NCBI GenBank assembly: GCA_031180825.1
Contig: JAPSLM010000005.1
Location: forward strand, 124,001 to 188,000
DNA: 64,000 bases
Reading direction: 5' to 3'
Source: Paenibacillus sp.
GTDB taxonomy: Bacteria; Bacillota; Bacilli; Paenibacillales; NBRC-103111
Position 1 is the first letter of the stretch; every line of letters starts with the position of its first letter. A program made the position numbers and the translations under genes. Shown here piece after piece: positions 34,159 to 43,490 of the stretch. The notes beneath the pieces were generated by a model. It made no database searches, was not told the origin of the DNA, and saw only the letters and a program-made list of their open reading frames with translations.

Positions 34159-35871
34159 TCATTTGTGCGTTTGCCAAGCTTCCGTCCGCCGCTTCACACC
34201 CCGCAGAATCAGCTCATAGAGCAGCCGGACGGCTATATTCGTTCCCAGGATGAGCACCGACATGGCCGCGGCGGCCGCCGTATCGCCCGCATCGTCCATA
34301 TGGACGATGGATACCGCCGCCAGCTTGAAGTCCGGAGAAGTCAGGAAGACGAGCGCCGACACCGTCACCATGGAGTTGACGAAAAAGTACATCGTCATCT
34401 CGATAATGGCCGGCAGCGACAGCGGCACCGTCACCTTCAGGAACGTCCGGTAGAACGGCACCCGCATCGACTCCGCCGCCAGCTCGAACTCCTTGTCCTG
34501 CTTCTTGAGCGTCGTTGTTGCCGTGATGAAGGGCACCGAGAAAAAGTGAACGATATTGACCAGCACCAGTATGGCGACCGTCCCGTACATCGGATAAAGC
34601 GGATTGTCCGGCGCATTGAAGAAAAAAATGTACGCCAGCCCGATGACCATGCCGGGCAGCGACAGCGGCAGGATGGACAAAAAATAGCCGAGCTGCCGGG
34701 CGCTTCGCAGCACTCGTGTTTTTTCGATCAAGTACGCCGTGACGAACGCGAGCAGCGTACCCAGGATTGCCGTCAGCAGCGAGAGAACCAGGCTGTTCCA
34801 GAACGGCTCGAACCCGGCCGCCGCCTTCGCGGAGAAATCAAAATGCTTCAGCGACAGCGTCAGGTTGTAAGGCCATACGTTCACCAAGGAAGCGTACACG
34901 ATCGTCAGCAGCGGAATGAGGATTCCGATGGATACCAGGGCGCAGAACAGCGTGAACAGCATGTCCCGCAAGCGGCCGCTCGAAATGCGGTAAGGCGTTG
35001 ATTTGGACGTGATCTGCGCACTTTGCTTGCGCTGGACGAGCCGGTCCACAACAAACGCGACAACCGCCGGAATCGTCAGCAGAAGGCCGACCGCCGCGCC
35101 CATGGACATGTTTTGCTGGCCGATCACCTGCTTGTAAATGTCCGTCGCGAGCACATTGAACTTCCCGCCGACCACCTGCGGCGCTCCGAAATCGGTGAAG
35201 CACGCCGTGAAGCAGACGAATATCGCGCTGATGAGCCCGAACTTGACCGACGGCAGCGTCACCGTGAGCAGCCGCTTGAACCTGCCCGCGCCCAGCGTCT
35301 CCGCCGCTTCGTACAGCCGGTAGTCGGTGACGGCCAGCGACGCCGCCAGGATCAGAAACGCCTGCGGGAACAAGTAGATGACCTCCGCCATAACGATGCC
35401 GACCGGGCCGTACAGCTCGATCTTCAATCCGGGCAGCAATCCGAACAGCCCGTTCGTGACAAGGCCTTGGTTGCCGAACAAGTACGTGAGCGCGATTCCG
35501 TGCATCATCGTAGGCGCAAACAACGGCACAAGGGCGATAGACTTGAAGAAGGCCTTGCCCGGGATCGCCGTTCGGATGATCCCGTACGCATAGAAGAACG
35601 CCAGCGTGACGGCAATGCCCGTCGAAATGACCGAGACCAGGACCGTATTCGTAAGCGACCGGGACAGCGCCGGCGTCGAGAAGTAATGCACAAAATTAGC
35701 CAGCCCGACAAAAGCTCCTTCACGGTCCATGAACGCCTTGGCGAACAAGACGCCCAAAGGGAACAATACGGCCGTAAGCAGCAGCAGAACGACGAGAACG
35801 ACAAGCGACATTTGCCAGAGCTCCGCGCCTCCCGCTTTCGGGCTGAGCGCCCGGGTACGTGCAGTCCACAT
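34159..35871 (-). CDS. Fused 2-aminoethylphosphonate ABC permease (two permease halves)
   Basis: 570 aa, twice a normal permease, with two BPD_transp_1 halves and about 12 membrane helices. EAA loops appear in each half (AAETLGAGRFKRLLTVTLP and AAESMRVPFYRTFLKVTVP). It corresponds to PhnU plus PhnV as one polypeptide, the FbpB-like arrangement. ATG 35871 has GAAGGAGA upstream. Placed between the ATPase and phnX, it completes a four-part importer with the ATPase and binding protein. Confidence 0.85.
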   Translation of the reverse strand: MWTARTRALSPKAGGAELWQMSLVVLVVLLLLTAVLFPLGVLFAKAFMDREGAFVGLANFVHYFSTPALSRSLTNTVLVSVISTGIAVTLAFFYAYGIIRTAIPGKAFFKSIALVPLFAPTMMHGIALTYLFGNQGLVTNGLFGLLPGLKIELYGPVGIVMAEVIYLFPQAFLILAASLAVTDYRLYEAAETLGAGRFKRLLTVTLPSVKFGLISAIFVCFTACFTDFGAPQVVGGKFNVLATDIYKQVIGQQNMSMGAAVGLLLTIPAVVAFVVDRLVQRKQSAQITSKSTPYRISSGRLRDMLFTLFCALVSIGILIPLLTIVYASLVNVWPYNLTLSLKHFDFSAKAAAGFEPFWNSLVLSLLTAILGTLLAFVTAYLIEKTRVLRSARQLGYFLSILPLSLPGMVIGLAYIFFFNAPDNPLYPMYGTVAILVLVNIVHFFSVPFITATTTLKKQDKEFELAAESMRVPFYRTFLKVTVPLSLPAIIEMTMYFFVNSMVTVSALVFLTSPDFKLAAVSIVHMDDAGDTAAAAAMSVLILGTNIAVRLLYELILRGVKRRTEAWQTHK

Positions 35872-35894
35872 GATGCAATCTCCTTCGCTTGGAT

Positions 35895-36923
35895 TCAATG
35901 GGCCAACGCTTCCGCCCGGAACGACAGCAGCTTCTCCGCGGGCACATTCAGCAGGACACGGGCGTCTTTGACCAGCGGCAGCCCGCGGGAGGCTTGGGCG
36001 GGAACGTCTACCGTAATCAGTCCGCTTGCATCGGAGTGCCGCATTTGGAGGGTCAACCGATAAAACGGACCGCGGAATTCGACGTTGCGGACAACGGCCG
36101 GGATGCCTTCGCCCGCATCGCCCGCTTTAATCTCGATATGCTCCGGCCGGACGGCGACGCTGCGCATTCCTCCCTGCCCCGCTTGCCATACCCCGCCTTC
36201 CAGAAAATTGATCGCCCCGACAAAATCGGCGACAAACGGAGAATTCGGGCGGTCGTACACGTCCTGCGGCGTGCCGGTCTGAACGACCTCCGCATTGTTC
36301 ATGACGACGATCCGGTCCGCCATCGTCAGCGCCTCTTCCTGATCGTGCGTCACCATGATGGTCGTGATGCCGAGCTTGGTCTGCAGCTCGCGGATTTCCT
36401 GCCGCAGCTTCACGCGCACCTTCGCATCCAAAGCCGACAACGGCTCGTCCAACAGCAGCATGTCCGGCGACAATACGATGGCGCGGGCCAAGGCGATGCG
36501 CTGCTGCTGACCGCCCGACAGCTGCGACGGATAGCGCTGCATGACATGCTCCAAATCGATCAGCGCGAACGCTTCGCGCACCTTGAAATCGATGTCCTTC
36601 TTGGACCATTTTTTGTTCTGCAGCCCGTAAGCGACATTCTGGTGAGCCGTCAGGTTCGGGAACAAAGCGTACGATTGGAAAACCATGCCGAAGTTCCGTT
36701 TCGCAGGCGGCAAAGCGGTGATATCTTTTCCGTCTGCGAGAATCCGTCCTTCGGTCGGGCTTTCAAGGCCCGCGATCAAACGCAGCAGCGTCGTCTTGCC
36801 GCAGCCGCTCGGCCCGAGCAGGCAGACGAATTCGTTTTTGTTCATATCGAGATTGACCTGATTCAACGCCGTGAACGAACCGAATGATTTGGACAACTGC
36901 CGGATCGATAAATACGGTTGCAT
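35895..36923 (-). CDS. 2-aminoethylphosphonate ABC transporter ATP-binding protein (PhnT-like)
   Basis: 342 aa. Walker A GPSGCGKT, signature LSGGQQQRI, Walker B MLLLDEPLSALD, switch His in VTHDQEEA, and a C-terminal TOBE-type domain (about residues 270-340). ATG 36923 is 4 bp after AAGGAGG; the longer frame has no support. Members of this family also move Fe3+, spermidine or sulfate, so the 2-aminoethylphosphonate assignment rests on the neighbouring phnWX genes. Confidence 0.85.
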   Translation of the reverse strand: MQPYLSIRQLSKSFGSFTALNQVNLDMNKNEFVCLLGPSGCGKTTLLRLIAGLESPTEGRILADGKDITALPPAKRNFGMVFQSYALFPNLTAHQNVAYGLQNKKWSKKDIDFKVREAFALIDLEHVMQRYPSQLSGGQQQRIALARAIVLSPDMLLLDEPLSALDAKVRVKLRQEIRELQTKLGITTIMVTHDQEEALTMADRIVVMNNAEVVQTGTPQDVYDRPNSPFVADFVGAINFLEGGVWQAGQGGMRSVAVRPEHIEIKAGDAGEGIPAVVRNVEFRGPFYRLTLQMRHSDASGLITVDVPAQASRGLPLVKDARVLLNVPAEKLLSFRAEALAH

Positions 36924-37078
36924 AAGGGCCTCCTTCAGGCCGCCCCATAAGGGACCGGCTTGCTTGCTTTTCAATTTAAGTATAGGCCGGTTTTGTTAAC
37001 GGAGTATCAAACGCAAGTAAAGATTATGTTATTAGTTTTGTTTAGTTGTATTTTTGTTGCTTATTCTGAAAATAGCGC

Positions 37079-37111
37079 AAAAAAGCGCAGAACCCTGCGG
37101 TTCCACGCTTA
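37079..37111 (-). terminator. Terminator-like hairpin after the phosphonate-binding protein gene
   Basis: AGCG-x2-GAACC-loop-GGTTC-x2-CGCT, followed on the minus strand by TTTTTT. It may be partly read through into the ATPase gene 150 bp downstream. Confidence 0.6.
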
Positions 37112-37141
37112 TAAATTGGTTGCGATTTGTTCGGCTGCGTG

Positions 37142-38233
37142 CTACTTCTTGGCTTCGCTCTTGTTGTCGTAGCGTTTGCTCCACTCGTTCAAGACGTTTT
37201 CGCGGTTTTTGGCCGCTTCGTTCAGGTCGTTCTTGATCAATTGCTTGATCGGGTCTTGGTCATAGCCTTCGGGAATTTGACTGCCGTCGCTTTTTACGGC
37301 CAAAATCGCGTAGTTTTTGCCGTATTCCTTCATGGCGTCGTCGCTGATGGCCCAATCGAGAAAATCCTTGGCCGCCTGCTTGATCGTCTTCTTCTTCAGC
37401 AGCGCATTGGCTTCCACATCCCAGCCGGAGCCTTCCTTCGGGAACACGACCTCGACCGGTGCGCCGGTTTTCTTCTCTTGTATCCCGCGGTAGCCGAAGG
37501 AGATCCCGATCGGGTACTCGCCCGTTCCGGCCATCTTCGCCGGTTTGGAGCCGGAATGCACGTACATCGCGATGTTGTCGTGCAGCTTGTCCATGTACGC
37601 CCACGCTTTGTCCTTGCCTTCCAACTGCACGAGTCCCGACACGGTCAGGAAGCCGGTTCCGGAAGAAGCGGGATTCGGCATCGTAATGAGGCCCTTATAC
37701 TCGGGTTTAATCAAATCGGCGTAGCTTTGCGGCACCGGGAGGCCGCGCTTCTCCATCTCTTTCTTGTTCACGATAAACGCGGTTTCCCAAGCGTCGATGC
37801 CGACCCAGCGCGTCGGGCTGTTCTTATCCTTGAAGTCCGGCAAAACCCGGTCGACCCCCTGCGGCGAATACCCTTCGAGCATTCCATGCTGATCCAGCAC
37901 GAGCAGACTCGTCGCAGCAAGCCCCCATACGACGTCGGCCTGCGGGTTATCCTTCTCGGCGATCAGCTTCGCCGTAATGACGCCCGTCGAATCGCGGACG
38001 ATGTTCAGCTTCACGTCCGGATGCTTCGCTTTATACGTTTCCAGATATTTTTTAATTTGATCGTCTTCCAGCGCGGTGTAAACCGTGAGTTCTTTGCCTT
38101 TCGTATCGATGCCCGCATCGGCGCCGGCGCTTCCGGTATTGCCCGCTCCCGCGGGTTCCTTTTTTCCGCAAGCGGCCAGCAGCATGGAAAACGCCAGCAT
38201 GAGGATTACCATAAGCGATAGAGACTTTTTCAC
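37142..38233 (-). CDS. 2-aminoethylphosphonate ABC transporter substrate-binding lipoprotein (PhnS-like)
   Basis: 363 aa. GTG start with AAAGGAGAG 8 bp upstream. Signal peptide with lipobox LLAAC (Cys about residue 22). The mature part is an iron/AEP-type binding protein: LTVYTALEDDQIKKYLETYK, then DVVWGLAATSLLVLD and NPASSGTGFLTVSGLVQ. Highest in the strand order, so the first gene of the uptake operon; the terminator after it would set its expression above the membrane subunits. Confidence 0.85.
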   Translation of the reverse strand: MKKSLSLMVILMLAFSMLLAACGKKEPAGAGNTGSAGADAGIDTKGKELTVYTALEDDQIKKYLETYKAKHPDVKLNIVRDSTGVITAKLIAEKDNPQADVVWGLAATSLLVLDQHGMLEGYSPQGVDRVLPDFKDKNSPTRWVGIDAWETAFIVNKKEMEKRGLPVPQSYADLIKPEYKGLITMPNPASSGTGFLTVSGLVQLEGKDKAWAYMDKLHDNIAMYVHSGSKPAKMAGTGEYPIGISFGYRGIQEKKTGAPVEVVFPKEGSGWDVEANALLKKKTIKQAAKDFLDWAISDDAMKEYGKNYAILAVKSDGSQIPEGYDQDPIKQLIKNDLNEAAKNRENVLNEWSKRYDNKSEAKK

Positions 38234-38470
38234 GTCATGTTCTCTCCTTTAATTGGATATGACACCTTGGGCTTGGCCCGTTATCCTAACTATAAAGGAG
38301 TTTTGTAAAATACATATTAAATACACGTTAAGCTATTGTGTTGTTATTCTTTTTATTGGTTTTAGTTTGGTTTCCATCAAGAATGGTTCCTTCTGCTATG
38401 TTGCCCCGATAGGCTCTCGTGCATATGGTAGTAGCATATCTGCGAATCTTATGCGAAGGAGCTGCTCCCC

Positions 38471-38806
38471 ATGCCATACCGCATTATCGTCGATTTGTCG
38501 CAGCGGATGCTTCATCTGCTGGAAGGCGACCGCGTGATCCGTTCGTACCCGGTCGCGATCGGCAAAGTGCTGACGCAGTCGCCCGTTGGCGAATACAAGA
38601 TCGTAAACAAGGTCCCCCATCCGGGCGGACCGTTCGGCGCCTTCTGGATGGGCCTTTCACGCCCGCATTACGGCATCCACGGGACGAACAACCCGGCTTC
38701 CATCGGTCACGCCGTCTCCAAAGGCTGCATCCGCATGCATAACGAGGACGTGCTGGAGCTTTCCCGTCTTGTCCGGCTGGGGACGCGGGTCACGATCCGC
38801 CCGTAG
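38471..38806 (+). CDS. L,D-transpeptidase (YkuD domain)
   Basis: 111 aa, essentially the catalytic domain alone. The active-site motif is [20 protein letters not shown], with the nucleophile Cys and catalytic His. The N-terminus [18 protein letters not shown] is the usual first strand. No signal peptide or LysM domain, which is common for the short Bacillus YkuD relatives found in or on spores. GAAGGAG is upstream. Predicted to cross-link or modify peptidoglycan. Confidence 0.85.
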   Translation: MPYRIIVDLSQRMLHLLEGDRVIRSYPVAIGKVLTQSPVGEYKIVNKVPHPGGPFGAFWMGLSRPHYGIHGTNNPASIGHAVSKGCIRMHNEDVLELSRLVRLGTRVTIRP

Positions 38807-38863
38807 CTTCCGTACGCGGCGATAGCTTCCCCTCCCGGTTCCCGCCCGCGCTCCCTGCCGGCT

Positions 38864-40969
38864 TTACGATACGGAATTCTCATCGCCTGTCCAAGCGGCA
38901 TTCGGCCGGGTCTTGAACCGGGACAAGGAATGCATGAGCTCCTCCGCCATCTTGCTGAGCGATTCGGCCAAGGCGGAAATGTCCTTCATCGTTTCATATT
39001 GACTTTGGGCGGAGGCGGAAATTCCCGCCGAATGCTGAACATGCATTTGATGATTCGTTACGACGTCCGCCATGGAAGCGGCCACTTGTTCGGTGCCGGC
39101 AGCCATCTGTTGAGCGGTCGCGGTAACGTCCTGAATTTGAACGGCGATAGCCTGGAAGGTTCCCTGAATGCTGTTAAACACGGCGCTGACCGAATCAATC
39201 ACCTCCGAGCCTTGCTCGACATCCTTAACGCCTTTCCGCATCGTTTGCGCCGCTTTTTGGGCGGAAAGCTGAATGTCTTTCACCAATTGCGAAATGCCTT
39301 GCGCCGACATCGCGGACTGCTCGGCCAGCTTCTTGACTTCGCCCGCCACAACGGCAAAACCCCTTCCATGCTCGCCCGCCCGCGCCGCTTCGATCGAAGC
39401 GTTCAACGAGAGCAGCTGCGTCTGGTTGGAAATCTCGGCGATCACGCCGATAATGCCGGTAATTTTCTGCGAATGCTCGTAAAGCTGCTGCATATCCTGC
39501 GCCGTCTGGCCGACGGATTCGCGGATTGACTTCATTTGGCCGACCGCCTCCTGAATCGCCCGGCGCCCTTCCCGGATTTCCTGCACGGACGCATCCGATA
39601 CCTCCGCTACGATGCTGGACGATTCGGCCACCTTTTGGACCCCGATCGCCATTTCCTCCATCGCACGCGAGGTTTCTATGGCGCTGTTCAGCTGACTTTC
39701 GCCGCCGTCGGTCATTTCTTTCACCGCCGTTGCGATACGATCGGACGCCCGGACCGATTCGACGGAAGAAGCCGTAAGCTGCTCCGAGGCGCCGGCCATT
39801 TGTTCGGAAGCCAAATGGAACCGGTTGATCATCACGGAGAACGCATCCAGCATCCGGTTAAGATTCTCGGCCACCTGCCCGACCTCGTCCTGGCTGTCCA
39901 CCGTCAGCGTCGGCGTCAAATCGCCGTGCGAGATTTGCTCGATCGTTTCGGACATTTTCGGAATGGAGCGCAGCATGTAACGAAGCAGGAAATAAACTGC
40001 AGAAATCAGCACGAGCGTCGTGCAGGCGAAATACAAAATCGTCGTCCAGGCGAACGACCGCAAGCCTGCCAGCGCTTCCGCCTCCGGCATCACGCTGACG
40101 ACCTTCCAGCCGGTGAGCGATACGGTGGAGTAACCGAAATACGCGACCGTCCCCTTGTCATCCTTTCCGAACATCAGGCCCGCGTCGTTCTTGCCCAACT
40201 GCGCGGCCAATGGCCCGAGATCGCCGCTAAGCTCGCCCAGCTTCCGCTTCATCACGTATTCTTTGTCCGGATGATACATGATTGTGCCGTTATTATCGAG
40301 AAGGAAGGTATAACCGCTCTGTCCGGGCTTGTACGATTCCATAATTTGCGGAAGCGTATCCAAAAACAAATCGATCGCCACAAAGCCGATCAGCGCTTCC
40401 CCATCCCTTACCGGATGCAGGATGCTGACGACCAGTTTGCCGGTCTGCGCGTCGAGATACGGGTCGGTATACGCCATATCCTTCGTCTTGGAGGCCGCCG
40501 CGTACCATGGCCTTTGTTTCACGTCATAGTCCGGCTTGGACAATGCGCCGCCGCTGCCGACATAGAAGCCCCCCCGGTCGCTGGCAATCCATGTAAACGC
40601 TATCGTTTTATCCGTTGCGGAGATTTCGTTCAAGGTCGTGTTCACGCTTACATACAGAGGGCCGCTTTGCGCATGATCGCGGATTTGCACGGTTTTTAAA
40701 TAATTGACGATTTCCTGGTTGGTGGCCATTTGGCGGACCAGCGTTCCCTTTTCCTGGAACAGAGCGCCTGCCTGATCGGCTATCGCTTCGCTTTTGGTAG
40801 CCAGATTCGTTTCGATTTCATTCTGCAGCAGACGGCTGGTATGAGAATAGATCAGATACCCTGTAAGGCAAGAGGAGAGAATAATGACGGCAAGCATAGC
40901 AATAGCCAGCTTTGTGGAAATGCTTTTCTTGATGTGTGTGACAGAAATCCATTGGTGTACGCTATTCAT
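38864..40969 (-). CDS. Methyl-accepting chemotaxis protein with dCache sensor
   Basis: 701 aa. First membrane helix about residues 18-38, then a ~240-residue extracellular double-Cache domain ([56 protein letters not shown]), second membrane helix ([20 protein letters not shown]), HAMP and signalling domain with tip [21 protein letters not shown]. Cache receptors of this type often bind amino acids or carboxylates. AGAGGT is 10 bp before the ATG. Third chemoreceptor in the window, transcribed alone. Confidence 0.92.
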   Translation of the reverse strand: MNSVHQWISVTHIKKSISTKLAIAMLAVIILSSCLTGYLIYSHTSRLLQNEIETNLATKSEAIADQAGALFQEKGTLVRQMATNQEIVNYLKTVQIRDHAQSGPLYVSVNTTLNEISATDKTIAFTWIASDRGGFYVGSGGALSKPDYDVKQRPWYAAASKTKDMAYTDPYLDAQTGKLVVSILHPVRDGEALIGFVAIDLFLDTLPQIMESYKPGQSGYTFLLDNNGTIMYHPDKEYVMKRKLGELSGDLGPLAAQLGKNDAGLMFGKDDKGTVAYFGYSTVSLTGWKVVSVMPEAEALAGLRSFAWTTILYFACTTLVLISAVYFLLRYMLRSIPKMSETIEQISHGDLTPTLTVDSQDEVGQVAENLNRMLDAFSVMINRFHLASEQMAGASEQLTASSVESVRASDRIATAVKEMTDGGESQLNSAIETSRAMEEMAIGVQKVAESSSIVAEVSDASVQEIREGRRAIQEAVGQMKSIRESVGQTAQDMQQLYEHSQKITGIIGVIAEISNQTQLLSLNASIEAARAGEHGRGFAVVAGEVKKLAEQSAMSAQGISQLVKDIQLSAQKAAQTMRKGVKDVEQGSEVIDSVSAVFNSIQGTFQAIAVQIQDVTATAQQMAAGTEQVAASMADVVTNHQMHVQHSAGISASAQSQYETMKDISALAESLSKMAEELMHSLSRFKTRPNAAWTGDENSVS

Positions 40970-41275
40970 GTTGTCGATGACCTCTTTCGGAGTCTAATAA
41001 TGTAATTTCCACTAACACAACCCAGCTATGTTTCAACTTTCCCGATCCTGACTTTCCATTCCGGCATGTCCGGGTTGGTTTTCACCGCCTTATGTCTCCC
41101 GATTATCGCTTTGATGTATTCATTAAATCACAATTCGACTATTTTCGACAATATCCAAGTTAACCAATGCGTTTTTCTTCCCGCATCCCCTTGATCGCCG
41201 ATTTCCCCTGCCCGGAAAATGGGGTATACTGGCTTACAGAGCGGAACAATTGAACATAAGGTCAGGTGAGCGGGT
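40970..41275. promoter_or_regulatory. Divergent spacer between chemoreceptor and corA
   Basis: 306 bp without a gene. On the minus strand a pair GTCGAAAATAGTCGAA (about 41149-41134) resembles tandem Spo0A-box cores. TATACT near 41224-41229 is a likely -10 for corA. Nothing else recognised. Confidence 0.35.
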
Positions 41276-42226
41276 TTGCTGCGGATATGCGCCGTTACTC
41301 ACGATGCGGATTTACTTACCGATATTGGGCTGGACAGGCTGGACGACCCCGACATCGCCTGGTATTGGGTCGATTTCAATCAACCGACGGAGCAGGAAGC
41401 GAAGCTGCTGGAAACCCATTTTCATTTCCATCCGCTTGCGATCGAGGACTGCTACCATTTGCTGCAGCGGCCGAAGGTGGACCATTACGAAACCGTCCAT
41501 TTTTTCGTGCTCCATGCGCTCAATCCCCATAAGCTGTCGGCGCAGGAGGTGGACATGTTTCTAGGCAGCCGCTTTCTGGTGACGTTTCACTTCGAACGGC
41601 AGCCGGAGCTTGATCTGGCGTGGCAGCGCATCCAGGAGCAGCCTTCCTGCTGGGAAAAAGGACACTTGTACGCGGCCTATCTGGTGATGGACAAGCTGGT
41701 GGACGAATATTTTCCGGCGGTGTACGAGCTGGAGGATCAGCTGCTGGCCATCGAATCCGGGAGCCGTAAACGCACGGTCCAGCAAATGATGGAAGATATC
41801 TTCGAAATTCGCGGCCGGCTGCTGAAGCTGCGCCGGACGATCGTGCCGATGCGCGATCTGCTGTACCGGGTCGTAAACTCGGAGCGGATCGAGGGGGTCA
41901 AGGAGCATCTGTTTTATTTTACGGACGTGTACGACCACCTGCTCAAGCTGGCGGAGATGATCGAATCGAACCGGGATATGACCGCCGACATGCGGGACAG
42001 CTACATCTCCATGAACGCCAACCGGATGAACACGATCATGAAGACGCTCACGGTCATCACGACCATATTCATGCCGTTGACGTTTATCGCAGGCATCTAC
42101 GGGATGAATTTCGATTATATGCCCGAGCTGAAATGGCGTGACGGGTACTTCTTCGTGCTCGGCGTCATGCTCGCCGTCGGAGCGGGAATGTTCTGGTGGT
42201 TCAAGCGGAAGGGCTGGTTCGACTGA
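41276..42226 (+). CDS. corA: CorA-like magnesium/cobalt transporter
   Basis: 316 aa. A long soluble N-terminal domain (WYWVDFNQPTEQEAKLL, HFHPLAIEDCYH) with coiled-coil stalk, then two C-terminal membrane helices, the first ending in the signature YGMNF at the pore. The C-terminus FKRKGWFD is typical. The start is TTG at 41276 with AGGTGAG upstream. It forms a homopentameric channel for Mg2+. The gene is followed directly by the promoter of the methyltransferase attenuator. Confidence 0.9.
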   Translation: MLRICAVTHDADLLTDIGLDRLDDPDIAWYWVDFNQPTEQEAKLLETHFHFHPLAIEDCYHLLQRPKVDHYETVHFFVLHALNPHKLSAQEVDMFLGSRFLVTFHFERQPELDLAWQRIQEQPSCWEKGHLYAAYLVMDKLVDEYFPAVYELEDQLLAIESGSRKRTVQQMMEDIFEIRGRLLKLRRTIVPMRDLLYRVVNSERIEGVKEHLFYFTDVYDHLLKLAEMIESNRDMTADMRDSYISMNANRMNTIMKTLTVITTIFMPLTFIAGIYGMNFDYMPELKWRDGYFFVLGVMLAVGAGMFWWFKRKGWFD

Positions 42227-42247
42227 ACCGGCGATTCATGCTATACT
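42218..42247 (+). promoter_or_regulatory. Promoter of the attenuator/methyltransferase unit
   Basis: TATACT at 42242-42247, with TTCGAC at 42218-42223 as a poor -35 (18 bp spacer) inside the corA stop region. The start would be near 42254. Confidence 0.45.
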
Positions 42248-42253
42248 TTCAGC

Positions 42254-42273
42254 AGAGCCAATGAAAAGGCTCT
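42254..42273 (+). promoter_or_regulatory. Leader hairpin upstream of the leader peptide
   Basis: AGAGCC/GGCTCT six-bp stem at the very 5' end of the predicted transcript, immediately before the leader peptide's ribosome binding site. It may stabilise the RNA or take part in alternative pairing. Confidence 0.4.
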
Positions 42274-42302
42274 GTTTCGTTATAAAGGAGAGACGGTTTC
42301 CT

Positions 42303-42332
42303 ATGATCATCCAGTTCATTCGTTATCGTTAA
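42303..42332 (+). CDS. Leader peptide MIIQFIRYR (putative antibiotic-sensing)
   Basis: Nine-residue ORF, ATG to TAA, with AAAGGAG at 42284-42290 (spacer 12 nt, long). It ends Arg-Tyr-Arg (codons CGT TAT CGT at 42321-42329). The +x+ pattern is the established macrolide/ketolide-dependent ribosome-stalling motif (as RLR in ErmDL). A ribosome stalled there would cover the 5' arm of the terminator hairpin starting at 42338. Too short for statistics; the call rests on architecture. Confidence 0.65.
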   Translation: MIIQFIRYR

Positions 42333-42337
42333 TGTGA

Positions 42338-42405
42338 GGTACAGAACAGGCAGCCCCCCATTTTTTTCGAGCAATGGGACGGGTTTCTTTGTGCTGTGCC
42401 TTTTT
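42338..42405 (+). terminator. Attenuator terminator between leader peptide and methyltransferase
   Basis: GGUACAG (42338-42344) pairs with CUGUGCC (42394-42400) with one G-U, continued by ACA/UGU across an A-G mismatch; an inner stem CCCATT (42357-42362)/AATGGG (42373-42378) closes the hairpin. TTTTT follows at 42401-42405. Confidence 0.7.
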
Positions 42406-42425
42406 CATTCACGACTCCGAATGAA
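42404..42425 (+). promoter_or_regulatory. Hairpin abutting the methyltransferase ribosome binding site
   Basis: TTCATTC (42404-42410) pairs with GAATGAA (42419-42425), ending just before GAGGTG (42427-42432). It could add translational control to the attenuator. Confidence 0.4.
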
Positions 42426-42438
42426 TGAGGTGTTTTTG

Positions 42439-43329
42439 GTGTTGAAAAAAATCGATGCGGCCGCCCGATTGATCGGCCGGTACAGCTCCTTGTTTCAATG
42501 TCCCGTCTGCGGGCTTGCCATGGAGATGAACGAAAACCGGACGCTTCTTTGCCGTAACCGGCATAGCTTTGATACCGCGAAGCCCGGCTATATCTCATTA
42601 TTGACGAAGGCTGTAAAAAACGACTACGGAAAAGCGATGTTCGAAGCCCGGAATCTCGTGTGCCGGAGCGGCTTCTTTTATCCTCTGATCGGGCGGATCG
42701 GCCGGTTGATCCTTAAGAATAGAAGCGGCGCCCGGTTGGAACCGGTCACCGTATTGGATGCCGGATGCGGCGAAGGCTCTCAGTTAGCGCAGATTGCTGA
42801 ATTGTGGAAGCGCGGAACGCCCGCCGGTCTGGTCGGCGTCGGGCTCGATCTATCCAAGGAAGGCATTGCGATTGCCGCGCGAGAGCATGCGGGCTTCATC
42901 TGGTGCGTGGGCGATTTGGCGCGGAGTCCTTTTCGGGACCGGTCGTTCGATGTCATCCTGAACGTATTATCCGCTTCGAATTATGGGGAATTCAGCCGCT
43001 TGCTGCGCAAGGACGGCCTGTTGATCAAGGTCATTCCGGGCAGCGGGCATTTGCGGCAGCTGCGGCACGTCTTCTACTACCGCTCGTCCAAGCAAGCTTA
43101 TTCCAACGAAAAAACGAGAGCGCTCTTCATGCGCCATTTCGACATGCTGGAAGAGCGGCAGATCCGCTATGACCTTACTTTGCAAGAGGAGCAGCTCGAA
43201 CCGCTGATCCGGATGACGCCGCTGTCTTGGGGCGCCCGGGACGAACGGATTCAGCGGGCGCTTCGGCTGGCGATCCGGGAGGTCACCGCGGATTTCACCA
43301 TACTGGTCGGGCGCACCAAAGTCCGGTAA
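42439..43329 (+). CDS. 23S rRNA (guanine-N1)-methyltransferase, RlmA/TlrB family
   Basis: 296 aa. The N-terminal zinc finger is CPVCG (about residues 16-20) with CRNRH later, then FDTAKPGYISLL, the RlmA signature. The SAM-binding domain has VLDAGCGEGSQL and the acidic turn GLDLSKEG. RlmA(I) modifies G745 and RlmA(II)/TlrB G748 in helix 35 of 23S rRNA, and the latter affects tylosin and ketolide binding; which site applies here is unknown. GTG 42439 was chosen because GAGGTG sits 6 bp upstream; ATG 42421 has no site. Preceded by a leader peptide and terminator. Confidence 0.82.
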   Translation: MLKKIDAAARLIGRYSSLFQCPVCGLAMEMNENRTLLCRNRHSFDTAKPGYISLLTKAVKNDYGKAMFEARNLVCRSGFFYPLIGRIGRLILKNRSGARLEPVTVLDAGCGEGSQLAQIAELWKRGTPAGLVGVGLDLSKEGIAIAAREHAGFIWCVGDLARSPFRDRSFDVILNVLSASNYGEFSRLLRKDGLLIKVIPGSGHLRQLRHVFYYRSSKQAYSNEKTRALFMRHFDMLEERQIRYDLTLQEEQLEPLIRMTPLSWGARDERIQRALRLAIREVTADFTILVGRTKVR

Positions 43330-43353
43330 CCCGGATCGGGCGTCGATATAGAG

Positions 43354-43396
43354 AACACCTCCGCTGCGGTTGAAGAGCATGCGGAGGTGTTTTTTC
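43354..43396 (+). terminator. Terminator after the rRNA methyltransferase gene
   Basis: AACACCTCCGC (43354-43364) pairs with GCGGAGGTGTT (43381-43391), followed by TTTTT. Confidence 0.85.
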
Positions 43397-43490
43397 AGCC
43401 TGCGTTCAGGTTCGCGTCATGATTTCTTCATGTTTGTCTGCCATAATGCTTAAAAAAAGCAGGCATCCTGTGCAAGAAAGGCTGGACGGA

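Noticed and set aside
32236..35001. 921-codon plus-strand open frame opposite phnW, phnX and the permease
   Set aside because: Composition is Arg/His/Gln-rich without motifs or ribosome binding site; three well-identified minus-strand genes explain the DNA.
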